In this document: positions 1 to 4,721 of the stretch, one piece after another | How positions within the stretch are numbered: position 1 is the first letter of the stretch | How the letters are laid out: every line of letters begins with the position of its first letter | Position numbers and translations under genes: made by a program | Notes under the pieces: generated by a model | What the model saw: only the letters and a program-made list of their open reading frames with translations | The model's database searches: none | What the model was told of the DNA's origin: nothing | Origin: Candidatus Bathyarchaeota archaeon | GTDB lineage: Archaea > Thermoproteota > Bathyarchaeia > Bathyarchaeales > Bathycorpusculaceae | Reading direction: 5' to 3' | Length of the DNA stretch: 8,520 bases | Assembly: GCA_030626685.1 (NCBI GenBank) | Contig: DAOUTL010000050.1 | Span: 1 to 8,520, forward strand

Positions 1-656
1 ATTGGACAGACATCCAAGCAGTCTGTGCAGTCTTCCGGACATTTTTCTGGGTGAATAACGATTTTTCCGTGAAAGAATTTTCGCACACGCATGATTGCCT
101 CAGGGCACTTGAGTTCGCAGATTCTGCAGCATGGGCAACGCTCTTTTTCGATGTCGATTTTAACTTGAAGTTCCGCCTTTTCCTTTTCTGCTAAGGAGTC
201 TATGTTTTCAACAACTTTTCCGTCAGCCGTCAACCTTGTCACCTTGATTAAATCTAGTGGGCATGCTTCTTCGCAGTCTACACAGTCCACGGGACATTTG
301 CTCGTATCAGCTCGAATGTTGCGAATCAATTGTGGGAAGCTTTCCTTCTCAACAACTGATAAAATGTGTTCCCCGTTTACGGTTACTTTTATCGCTCCAT
401 AAGGACACAGTATGTCGCATATTCCACAGAAATTGCATTTTTCTAAGTCTATGTCGATTTTTGCGTGTTCAGCCTTTTCTCCTTGGATTTTGGGTTGTTT
501 TTCAAGGTTAATAGCTTCTTTTGGGCATGCGATGGTGCAGATTTGACACCCTACGCATAAGTTTTTGTCAAGGATTAACCTGTAATTTCTGACATGTAAA
601 ATCCATTCTAATGTTAATGCTTCTGCCGTGTCCCTTTTTAGTGTTTGGAGAGGCAT
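1..656 (-). CDS. Polyferredoxin, five 4Fe-4S motifs visible, C-terminus beyond window (FwdF/FmdF-like or hydrogenase-associated)
   Basis: The reverse strand from 656 reads without stops to the window edge, giving 218 residues. An in-frame TAA lies two codons before the ATG, and GGTGGG precedes it, so the start is firm. Five cysteine clusters appear: C34/37/40/44, C74/77/80/84, C121/125/128/132, C174/177/180/184 and C206/210/213/217. The first, second and fourth are classic CxxCxxCxxxCP; the third and fifth are the CPxDCxxCxxxCP variant with one extra spacer residue. No other domain or membrane segment is seen, so this is a soluble electron-wire protein. Polyferredoxins of this build serve formylmethanofuran dehydrogenase (FwdF/FmdF), F420-non-reducing hydrogenase (MvhB) and energy-converting hydrogenases. 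Family membership is certain; the partner complex cannot be decided from this fragment. A palindrome lies in its promoter region. Confidence 0.9.
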   Translation of the reverse strand, partial: MPLQTLKRDTAEALTLEWILHVRNYRLILDKNLCVGCQICTIACPKEAINLEKQPKIQGEKAEHAKIDIDLEKCNFCGICDILCPYGAIKVTVNGEHILSVVEKESFPQLIRNIRADTSKCPVDCVDCEEACPLDLIKVTRLTADGKVVENIDSLAEKEKAELQVKIDIEKERCPCCRICELKCPEAIMRVRKFFHGKIVIHPEKCPEDCTDCLDVCP

Positions 657-675
657 CCATTAACCCACCAAGTCG

Positions 676-687
676 CATCGTACGATG
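676..687. promoter_or_regulatory. 12-bp perfect palindrome CATCGTACGATG, putative operator
   Basis: The palindrome is exact and sits between the candidate TATA box (699-708) and the polyferredoxin start codon at 656, over the predicted transcription start. That is the usual place for an archaeal repressor dimer. The bound factor is unknown, and function is inferred from symmetry and position only. Confidence 0.45.
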
Positions 688-698
688 TAAACTACAGT

Positions 699-708
699 TA
701 AAGTATAG
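699..708 (-). promoter_or_regulatory. Candidate TATA box for the polyferredoxin gene
   Basis: On the minus strand this reads ctatacttta, about 45-50 nt before the start codon at 656. Archaeal spacing of about 25 nt would put transcription start near 679. The box also forms one arm of a 7-bp inverted repeat (700-706 with 714-720), which could instead be a weak terminator for the upstream gene. Confidence 0.35.
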
Positions 709-734
709 CTCTAATACTTTGTGTAGCACGGTTC

Positions 735-754
735 GGTTTTAGGTGGGTTTTAGG
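735..754. repeat. Direct repeat GGTTTTAGG x2, 11-bp offset
   Basis: GGTTTTAGG occurs at 735-743 and again at 746-754, one helical turn apart. It lies directly after the stop codon (757-759) of the minus-strand LAGLIDADG gene and upstream of the polyferredoxin promoter region. It could be a protein-binding site or mark the edge of the accessory island. No function can be assigned. Confidence 0.5.
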
Positions 755-756
755 TT

Positions 757-1545
757 TTAAAAGTTGTTGTGCGAGTGGAGTGGGGGTAGATATTGGTCTG
801 CGAGCTTTTCGGCTTTTTGCAGTAGTTGCGTAAATTCGTGTTCTGTCATTAGGCTCATTTGGTAGTTTGCCTCTTCTGATGCTATGTATTTGCCGAATAG
901 TGTTGTGATTATTGTTTTAAATTGTGTTGAGGGGGCTGTTGGGCGGTTTTCAAATATTGCTTGGAGCAAGTTTGCCATTCTTTTGAATTTTACTAGGTGT
1001 GGTTTCATGTAGCCTATGGCTGTTAGGGCTCTGCCTCCACGAGTGAAAAGCCTGCGTATTCCCTTAACCGTAGATGCCTTAATTCCTAGAATGTTTGCGG
1101 CTTCGTCTATTGTGGCTTTTGATTCTCTTTCAGACATTCCAACAGACACGTAAGGAAAGTGGTAGGGATATACGTATTTCCATTTTCCGTTTATACGGTC
1201 TCTCTTAACAGGAGATAAGACCCAGCCTATTGAGCCTTCTGTATCCATAAGTAAGGCAAGCCATCTGGCGTTTTCGGGTTTTTCAAACTCTGTTAGTGCG
1301 TAGTGATGCACATCGCGTGTGTGCAGTAAATCGTGGCGTAAGTCATACATGGAAACTCCATCTACCGTTTTCCTCCACCATTTACCTCCTCTCTCTTTCT
1401 TCAACTTCTCTAAATCCCTCCTCATTCCATCCAGAATGTAGCGCTTACAAATAGCGTATCTCGACTTGGCGCCCAAACGGTTTTTCAACTTGTCTAAAAG
1501 GTCTGCTTGCACTCCGTTGAGATACACTACGATTCTCACCATCAT
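757..1545 (-). CDS. Ribbon-helix-helix / LAGLIDADG fusion protein (homing-endonuclease-like)
   Basis: This is a 262-residue protein. Residues about 3-45 look like a ribbon-helix-helix DNA-binding domain: a short strand (RIVVYL), a helix, a GAKSRY turn, then a second helix. After a basic linker, residues 96-104 read LALLMDTEG, a recognisable LAGLIDADG helix with acidic D101 and E103. The tail contains PHLVKFKRMANLLQ (about 182-195), which resembles the second half of LAGLIDADG domains. One motif per chain is known in homing endonucleases that act as homodimers. It is not inside another coding frame, so it is free-standing. ATG at 1545 and 1542 are both usable; a G-rich Shine-Dalgarno lies 9 nt upstream of 1545. 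Cleavage activity is unproven: LAGLIDADG folds also occur in transcription factors, so it could be a regulator. It is the last gene of the minus-strand series. Confidence 0.65.
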   Translation of the reverse strand: MMVRIVVYLNGVQADLLDKLKNRLGAKSRYAICKRYILDGMRRDLEKLKKERGGKWWRKTVDGVSMYDLRHDLLHTRDVHHYALTEFEKPENARWLALLMDTEGSIGWVLSPVKRDRINGKWKYVYPYHFPYVSVGMSERESKATIDEAANILGIKASTVKGIRRLFTRGGRALTAIGYMKPHLVKFKRMANLLQAIFENRPTAPSTQFKTIITTLFGKYIASEEANYQMSLMTEHEFTQLLQKAEKLADQYLPPLHSHNNF

Positions 1546-1554
1546 TTAGGCGTG

Positions 1555-1571
1555 CCCCCTCCTCCCCCCCC
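1555..1571 (-). promoter_or_regulatory. Poly-G ribosome-binding region, GGGGGGGGAGGAGGGGG
   Basis: Within the 39-nt gap before the RHH-LAGLIDADG gene, the minus strand carries 17 purines: eight G, A, GG, A, five G. The GGAGG core ends 9 nt before ATG 1545, so it can act as a Shine-Dalgarno. It could also form a G-quadruplex, and the G8 run is prone to slippage. Confidence 0.55.
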
Positions 1572-1584
1572 GTGAATTTTTCGG

Positions 1585-1854
1585 TCATTCGAATTCTGCC
1601 TCGTTGTCTTGCATAAGTTGTTTCAAGAGTTTCACGTTCTTGTGCACCGTTATCCACGTGCATCCGTAAATCTCTGCCACTTTGTCTTGTGTGATGATGT
1701 CTAAGCCTCTTTCTTTAGCTATGATGTAGCACATTCCCGCTTTCAATCCCGAAGGTCTCTTGCCTTGCAGTTTTAACGCTTTAAACCCTAAGCGCTTCTT
1801 TAAGTCCGTAAGTCTGTTCTCAGCCTCAAGTTCAAGTTCGGCAAACTCGCTCAT
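1585..1854 (-). CDS. Reduced TFIIB/TFB-like protein with a single cyclin repeat
   Basis: This 89-residue protein starts at ATG 1854, whose ATGA overlaps the stop codon of the upstream HTH gene, with GGAGA just before it. A TTG start at 1884 would add ten residues but lacks these signals. After a charged N-terminal helix (about 2-22), residues 31-83 match the consensus of an archaeal TFB cyclin repeat: GKRPSGLKAG, a hydrophobic helix (CYIIAKE), TQDKVAEIYG, then TWITVHKNVKLL. The last two segments form the helix-turn-helix that contacts the BRE in true TFB. Full TFB has a zinc ribbon, a B-finger and two cyclin repeats; all but one half-repeat are missing, so it could not recruit RNA polymerase in the usual way. 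It may bind DNA as a dimer or compete with host TFB (inference). A generic HTH fold is the alternative. Confidence 0.6.
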   Translation of the reverse strand: MSEFAELELEAENRLTDLKKRLGFKALKLQGKRPSGLKAGMCYIIAKERGLDIITQDKVAEIYGCTWITVHKNVKLLKQLMQDNEAEFE

Positions 1855-2243
1855 TCTTTCTCCAACCTCAACTTCTCTCTCCAATCTCTGCGTCTGTGTG
1901 CTTCCTTGCCGTCATTCTCTTGCATCTTGGCTGTTCTTTCTTGTTCATGCGTGAATTCCCGCCAAGACCTCCAACCCTTGTTCATGTTTAACCACGCGTC
2001 AAACCACTCTAGGATTATCTCGGGGTCTGCGTTAGTGTCTTTCACAATATCCATCGGGCTGGTGCCTTTCTCAAACATCGTGAAGACCTGTGATGCGGGA
2101 GGGGGCGGAGACTTAACTTCGTTCATTCTCTTTGAGACTTTCGCTATTGTTCGGTTAGAAACGTGAAGGGTCTTAGCTATGACATTCCACCGCGCGCCCT
2201 CTAAAAGGGCTTTTTCTATTTCTTGTTCTACTGTTGTCTTCAC
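1851..2243 (-). CDS. Two-module helix-turn-helix DNA-binding protein
   Basis: This 130-residue protein starts at GTG 2243, preceded by GGGGA at 5 nt. The start overlaps (GTGA) the stop of a 14-codon ORF. Residues 8-40 form a homeodomain-like helix-turn-helix (WNVIAKTLHVSNRTIAKVSK). A proline-rich linker (SPPPPAS, 45-51) leads to a second helical module at 52-88 with the pattern VFxxFEKGTSPMDIV then DPEIILEWFDAWL, similar to HTH modules in archaeal mobile elements. The C-terminal 35 residues are highly charged and probably helical. No enzyme motif is present. The stop overlaps the TFB-like start by ATGA, so the two are probably translationally coupled. A sequence-specific regulator or replication accessory factor is the likeliest role, but the family is not recognised. 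Confidence 0.6.
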   Translation of the reverse strand: MKTTVEQEIEKALLEGARWNVIAKTLHVSNRTIAKVSKRMNEVKSPPPPASQVFTMFEKGTSPMDIVKDTNADPEIILEWFDAWLNMNKGWRSWREFTHEQERTAKMQENDGKEAHRRRDWREKLRLEKE

Positions 2244-2284
2244 GATGTCCCCATTCTTAGAATCGTATCTTGTTGTTCGCTCAT
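2240..2284 (-). CDS. 14-residue ORF linking two genes (leader or coupling ORF)
   Basis: ATG 2284 follows GAGGAAG and overlaps the stop of the small membrane ORF (ATGA). It encodes MSEQQDTILRMGTS and stops with a TGA that overlaps the GTG start of the HTH gene (GTGA). Both junctions are exact coupling overlaps, and several neighbours also begin MSE or MSK. It may only carry ribosomes from one gene to the next. Another reading is that this was once the N-terminus of the HTH protein, now split off by a frameshift. Confidence 0.35.
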   Translation of the reverse strand: MSEQQDTILRMGTS

Positions 2285-2379
2285 TCTTCCTCTTTCTTCG
2301 GCTTACGAACTACCGCAAGGAAAAGAAGCGCTAGGATAAGGAATACGGCGCTATATTCCCAATCCTTTTTTTCTCGCAC
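2281..2379 (-). CDS. 32-residue single-pass membrane microprotein
   Basis: GTG 2379 opens a frame overlapping the last 29 bases of the zinc-ribbon gene and ending in a TGA that overlaps the next ATG. The peptide has a charged N-terminus (REKKDWE), about 15 hydrophobic residues (AVFLILALLFLAVV), then a basic and acidic tail (RKPKKEEE). This is a textbook short TM helix, oriented with the tail in the cytoplasm by the positive-inside rule. No ATG exists in the frame upstream, before a stop, and the GTG lacks a clear Shine-Dalgarno, so expression would depend on coupling to the zinc-ribbon gene. Function is unknown. The TM character and the coupling overlap make chance less likely. Confidence 0.45.
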   Translation of the reverse strand: MREKKDWEYSAVFLILALLFLAVVRKPKKEEE

Positions 2380-2560
2380 ACTTAGGACAATACGGATTGC
2401 CGAGCAGAGGCTTCACTAACTCCGTTCCACACTTGGGGCACACATTTGGTTTTCTGTATCCTTTAGCAAGCATGAGGCTCTCAGCCTTGCGGTAACACTC
2501 TGGGCACTCCATGATTTCTTTGACGGTTCTATGGACATGACCTTTTTTCTTCTCGCTCAT
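2351..2560 (-). CDS. Small zinc-ribbon protein with CPEC module
   Basis: This 69-residue protein starts at ATG 2560 and contains three CPxC pairs: C19/C22, C41/C44 and C58/C61. The last two pairs can form a zinc ribbon (CPKC, 13 residues, CPKC). The first lies in an HxTVxEIxECPEC module at residues 10-22 that is repeated in the next gene upstream. The chain is lysine-rich (MSEKKKG start), suiting nucleic-acid or ribosome binding. It starts 18 bp after the end of its paralogue, with only weak ribosome-binding signals, so coupling is probable. The family is not recognised; an element-encoded DNA-binding or transcription accessory factor is likely but inferred. Confidence 0.65.
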   Translation of the reverse strand: MSEKKKGHVHRTVKEIMECPECYRKAESLMLAKGYRKPNVCPKCGTELVKPLLGNPYCPKCARKKGLGI

Positions 2561-2578
2561 TAGGGCACAACCCGAAAC

Positions 2579-2992
2579 CTAGAGAAGGAATCCGCTCTTG
2601 CGTTTAGGCTTAGGCTCTGGCTTCTTCCAACCCCTCTCCAGAAACGCCTTCTCAACGGCTGGGAAACACTCTGGGCACTCAACAATCTCCTCAACGGTTG
2701 TGTGGGCAAACTTAGGCTTCTCCTCTTCCAATCTCTTTAGTGTCTCCTCCTCCAATTTCTTTACTCTCTCATCAATCATGTGTTGAACCCACGCGCCCAC
2801 GTCGTCCGTGGCGAAAGTGCATCCCTCTTCAGTGCAGTGATAGATGCTTGCCGTTTTTGGTTCTTGCATCTCCGAACGAACACTCTCAATTTCCTTTCTC
2901 ACGTTCCCCATTCCCTCGCATATCAATCCGCGGACAGCCTCAGCAAACTCTTCAAATTCGGCTCTCGTTATATACTCTTCATTTTTAGACAT
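2579..2992 (-). CDS. Coiled-coil protein with a zinc-finger-like segment and CPEC module
   Basis: This 137-residue protein has a firm start: AAGGAGG ends 8 nt before ATG 2992. Residues 1-45 are acidic and helical. Residues 51-71 (YHCTEEGCTF through QHM) resemble a C2H2 finger with C53, C58 and H71, but no second histidine is seen at normal spacing. A charged coiled coil follows (75-92). Residues 97-109 carry HxTVxEIxECPEC and then a helix and a GWKKP end, repeating the module of the 69-residue neighbour. The C-terminus is proline/lysine-rich. It is the first gene after a well-formed promoter and may head the minus-strand operon. Probably zinc-dependent DNA-binding or a multimerising scaffold; the family is unknown. 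Confidence 0.65.
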   Translation of the reverse strand: MSKNEEYITRAEFEEFAEAVRGLICEGMGNVRKEIESVRSEMQEPKTASIYHCTEEGCTFATDDVGAWVQHMIDERVKKLEEETLKRLEEEKPKFAHTTVEEIVECPECFPAVEKAFLERGWKKPEPKPKRKSGFLL

Positions 2993-3000
2993 ACTTCATA

Positions 3001-3007
3001 CCTCCTT
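3001..3007 (-). promoter_or_regulatory. Strong Shine-Dalgarno AAGGAGG
   Basis: It lies 8 nt before ATG 2992 on the minus strand and fixes the start of the 137-residue zinc-finger/CPEC protein. An out-of-frame ATG lies between them. Confidence 0.8.
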
Positions 3008-3018
3008 CCGTTTATTCA

Positions 3019-3040
3019 CTACCTCCTAACTATCTCCTAA
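3019..3040. repeat. 11-bp tandem repeat in the operon leader
   Basis: On the minus strand TTAGGAGATAG (3030-3040) is followed directly by TTAGGAGGTAG (3019-3029), with one mismatch. The pair lies between a TATA box (3045-3053) and the true Shine-Dalgarno, over the predicted transcription start. The 11-bp period matches one DNA turn, so a tandem operator is plausible. The copies also mimic ribosome-binding sites. Confidence 0.6.
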
Positions 3041-3044
3041 CCCG

Positions 3045-3053
3045 CTTATAAAA
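3045..3053 (-). promoter_or_regulatory. TATA box ttttataag of the minus-strand operon
   Basis: A canonical archaeal TATA-like element about 55 nt upstream of ATG 2992. A start site about 25 nt downstream falls near 3023, giving a leader of about 30 nt that contains the AAGGAGG site. It would drive the genes from 2992 down to 757. Confidence 0.55.
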
Positions 3054-3111
3054 CTTACTGAAACAAGCACACTACACAAAAGACTTTAAAAATGGAATGC
3101 TCTTTCTACCT

Positions 3112-3324
3112 TTACTGACGAAAAACGAGAAGGAAACGGAAAAAGCGCGCGCTCCAAATAGCATTAACTTTCTCACAAAGCTCCGAAATGGCTAACTTCA
3201 CGAAAGCGTAATCGCTGGTTACTTCAAGTTTCTCCTTAGCCTTCTCAAGCTCGTAAGCCTCTGAATCCGTCAGAAACCACTGAATCCTGCACGTTTCTAG
3301 CCCTGTGACCTCTTTCTGAGCTTC
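3112..3324 (-). CDS. Ribbon-helix-helix-like frame without a standard start codon
   Basis: The minus frame is open from 3324 to the TAA at 3112-3114 (70 codons), but has no ATG or TTG, and its only GTG lies deep inside the domain. The product still looks genuine: a strand (RIQWFLT), helix one (SEAYELEKAKEKL), the turn VTSDY, and helix two (AFVKLAISELCEKV), the order of a ribbon-helix-helix domain. A hydrophobic, arginine-rich tail follows. The frame begins inside the end of the AbrB gene, whose stop is at 3297-3299. An ACG at 3292-3294 sits 6 nt after AGGG, so an ACG start or an ATG lost by one transition is plausible (60 residues). A -1 frameshift from the AbrB gene is less likely because no slippery heptamer is visible. 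Confidence 0.45.
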   Translation of the reverse strand, partial: EAQKEVTGLETCRIQWFLTDSEAYELEKAKEKLEVTSDYAFVKLAISELCEKVNAIWSARFFRFLLVFRQ

Positions 3325-3470
3325 TTAATAATGACTTTAACGTAGTCTCCCTCCTTTATGCTCAGGAGTGTTTTGATGTGTTTGGGGATGGTGATTAGCC
3401 CTGAGCTTCCAGTCCCTCCCCCAGACCTCACCTGTGCAATAAAGGAGATTTCCTCATCGACCTCAGACAT
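3297..3470 (-). CDS. AbrB/SpoVT-type (MazE-like) DNA-binding protein
   Basis: From ATG 3470 this gives 57 residues; a GTG at 3509 would add 13. ATG is preferred because it begins MSE like its neighbours, has GAGG upstream, and lies about 50 nt after an A/T-rich TATA-like box at 3516-3526. Residues 10-48 follow the swapped-hairpin AbrB pattern: FIAQVRS, a glycine-rich turn, LITIPKHIKTLLSIKEGDYVKVII. The IPK and KEGDxVxV signatures are characteristic. These proteins dimerise and bind operators, either as chromosome/plasmid regulators or as antitoxins. No toxin of the PIN or MazF type is recognisable next to it. It stands at the head of the minus-strand genes, facing the plus-strand unknown/RHH pair, which suits autoregulation of a divergent promoter. 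Confidence 0.75.
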   Translation of the reverse strand: MSEVDEEISFIAQVRSGGGTGSSGLITIPKHIKTLLSIKEGDYVKVIIKKLRKRSQG

Positions 3471-3509
3471 TTCTACTACTATCCTCAAACGATTCTTTCC
3501 CAGTTTCAC

Positions 3510-3656
3510 ATATTGTAAAATAAAAACGTTATGTGTGGCTAAAAATCGCTTACCATAACTTTGCCGAACTCAGTGCGAAAATCTTATTTAGAGAAACCCT
3601 CTAACAGACTTTGGGTGTAGAACAGGTGTAAGGGATGGCGGAGGGCGGGAGAGAAA
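3510..3656. promoter_or_regulatory. Divergent control region between AbrB and plus-strand genes
   Basis: Two opposite promoters can be placed. A minus-strand TATA-like box (tttttatttta, about 3516-3526) serves the AbrB gene. A plus-strand box (CTTATTTAG, 3583-3591) serves the gene at 3657, with predicted start near 3610. Between them a 6-bp inverted repeat (GTTATG at 3528-3533, CATAAC at 3554-3559) could be an operator. No gene was found here. Confidence 0.4.
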
Positions 3657-3914
3657 GTGAAGAGGGATAAAAACGTCAGCATAGAGGAGTTCAAGGCTGT
3701 CTTCACCAACCTTATTCCCACAACCCTGAAGCAGACTGAGTGGATGTGCTCAACTGTTGAGAGGCTGACGCGCGAAAACCCAGAGTTGAGGGAGAAAATC
3801 GGGGAGTGGTGCAAGATGCCTGAACCTGATGAAAGGGAGCTTAAAGAGTTCTTCACCTACATCCTTGTTAAGGCAGGGAAGGACGAGGAGTATGAAAAAC
3901 AGAATGTGGGATAA
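3657..3914 (+). CDS. Helical protein of unknown function, paired with an RHH protein
   Basis: This 85-residue protein starts at GTG 3657, preceded by GGGAG. An ATG at 3635 is out of frame and closes after 11 codons. The chain is rich in charged residues and predicted helical, with a short WCKMPEP loop in the middle (51-57) and two cysteines (31, 52). No signal peptide, TM segment or known motif is visible. Its TAA shares one base with the ATG of the RHH gene (TAATG), so the two are co-translated. Such small-protein/RHH pairs may be toxin-antitoxin or regulator pairs, but nothing in this chain identifies a toxin. I do not recognise the family. Confidence 0.6.
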   Translation: MKRDKNVSIEEFKAVFTNLIPTTLKQTEWMCSTVERLTRENPELREKIGEWCKMPEPDERELKEFFTYILVKAGKDEEYEKQNVG

Positions 3915-4099
3915 TGCCAAAAACTAAGCGGGATGTCGTTCTACGGAAAAACATACGCATACCAACCCCACTCATAAACAAAGTGGATAAAATCGTGCGA
4001 GACTATGGACTGTATCCTAACCGTCAACAATTCATAGAGTCGGCAATAAGAGAAAAAGTTGAGAGGATTAAAATTGCAGAAAAAAGATGATTATGTAAC
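3914..4099 (+). CDS. Ribbon-helix-helix (CopG/NikR-N-like) DNA-binding protein
   Basis: This 61-residue protein starts at ATG 3914, overlapping the previous stop by one base. It has a clear RHH pattern: basic strand KNIRIP, helix one (PLINKVDKIVRDYG), turn LYPNRQQ, and helix two (FIESAIREKVERI). The RIPxxLxxxVD and FIxxAIRExVE signatures are typical of archaeal RHH transcription factors, which bind operators as dimers through the strand. It is short because it consists of the domain alone with a basic tail. It likely represses its own operon and possibly the divergent AbrB operon (inference). It ends 40 bp before the convergent methyltransferase gene and is the last accessory-type gene. Confidence 0.8.
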
Positions 4100-4139
4100 A
4101 TTACCTTCATAAATAGTTTAATCTTAAATTGTTAAAATC

Positions 4140-4700
4140 TTAATAAGAAAACTTTGCGCAAACCGCCACGTGACATTTTAAGTTTTCACTTTTTAAAGCA
4201 ACAATGTTCAAACCAGCATCCCGCAACAGCCCCTCAAAGATTTCTAAGGAAAACTTCTTCTTTAAACCAGTAACAACAATAACAGCATTCTCTCTTGTAA
4301 CCCGTTTGACCTCGTTCAAGGTTTTAACAGGGTTTGGTGTGTTCTGGATGAGTGTGACAGCGAAAACATGATCGAAGATTTTTTCTTTTAGAGGCATGTT
4401 GTCAGCATCAGCCCATATTAAGTACACATTCGGAAATTTTTTCACACGTTCTTTTGCGTGAAGCAGAATTTTTCTGGAGATATCCAGCCCAACAATCGTT
4501 TTCGCTTTGTTTGCAACGTACTTAAACAAGAGCCCTGTTCCGCAACCAACATCTAAAACTAAATCTTGCTTTTCCATGTTTACGCTTTCCATAGCAGCCT
4601 CAATTTTTGCAGTTTGCTCTTCAGCGTATTGCATATCATAGATGTGTGCTGTTAAATCATAATGCCGCATCATGTCACGTTTTTTATACCATTCGCTCAT
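4140..4700 (-). CDS. Class I SAM-dependent methyltransferase
   Basis: The protein has 186 residues from ATG 4700 (MSEWYKKRD), or 196 from ATG 4730; 4700 has GAAGAG at a suitable distance and avoids overlap with the divergent nucS start. Motif I is LDVGCGTG (about residues 49-56), followed by the acidic GLDIS at the end of strand two (SAM ribose contact) and ADADNMPL, as in the UbiE/Methyltransf_11 group. The C-terminus is short, with no extra substrate domain. An aromatic N-terminus (WYKKRD, HYDLTAHIYD) probably forms the lid. The substrate cannot be read from sequence. It is divergent from nucS, and its 3' end faces the accessory RHH gene. Confidence 0.85.
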   Translation of the reverse strand: MSEWYKKRDMMRHYDLTAHIYDMQYAEEQTAKIEAAMESVNMEKQDLVLDVGCGTGLLFKYVANKAKTIVGLDISRKILLHAKERVKKFPNVYLIWADADNMPLKEKIFDHVFAVTLIQNTPNPVKTLNEVKRVTRENAVIVVTGLKKKFSLEIFEGLLRDAGLNIVALKSENLKCHVAVCAKFSY

Positions 4701-4721
4701 GGCAAACTCTTCAGAAATCTT

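Noticed and set aside
202..511. Plus-strand ORFs at the left edge
   Set aside because: They are antisense to the polyferredoxin; its cysteine clusters account for the composition.
757..1545. Intein or intron origin of the LAGLIDADG protein
   Set aside because: The frame starts with its own ribosome-binding site, has no flanking extein sequence or splice motifs, and stands alone.
3584..3856. 90-residue minus-strand ORF
   Set aside because: It is the shadow of the plus-strand gene at 3657-3914, which has a ribosome-binding site and a TAATG junction.
657..4139. att-site direct repeats or tRNA gene at the island ends
   Set aside because: I compared 657-757 with 4090-4140 by eye and found no convincing long repeat, and no tRNA fold was seen. 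The island limits remain inferred.
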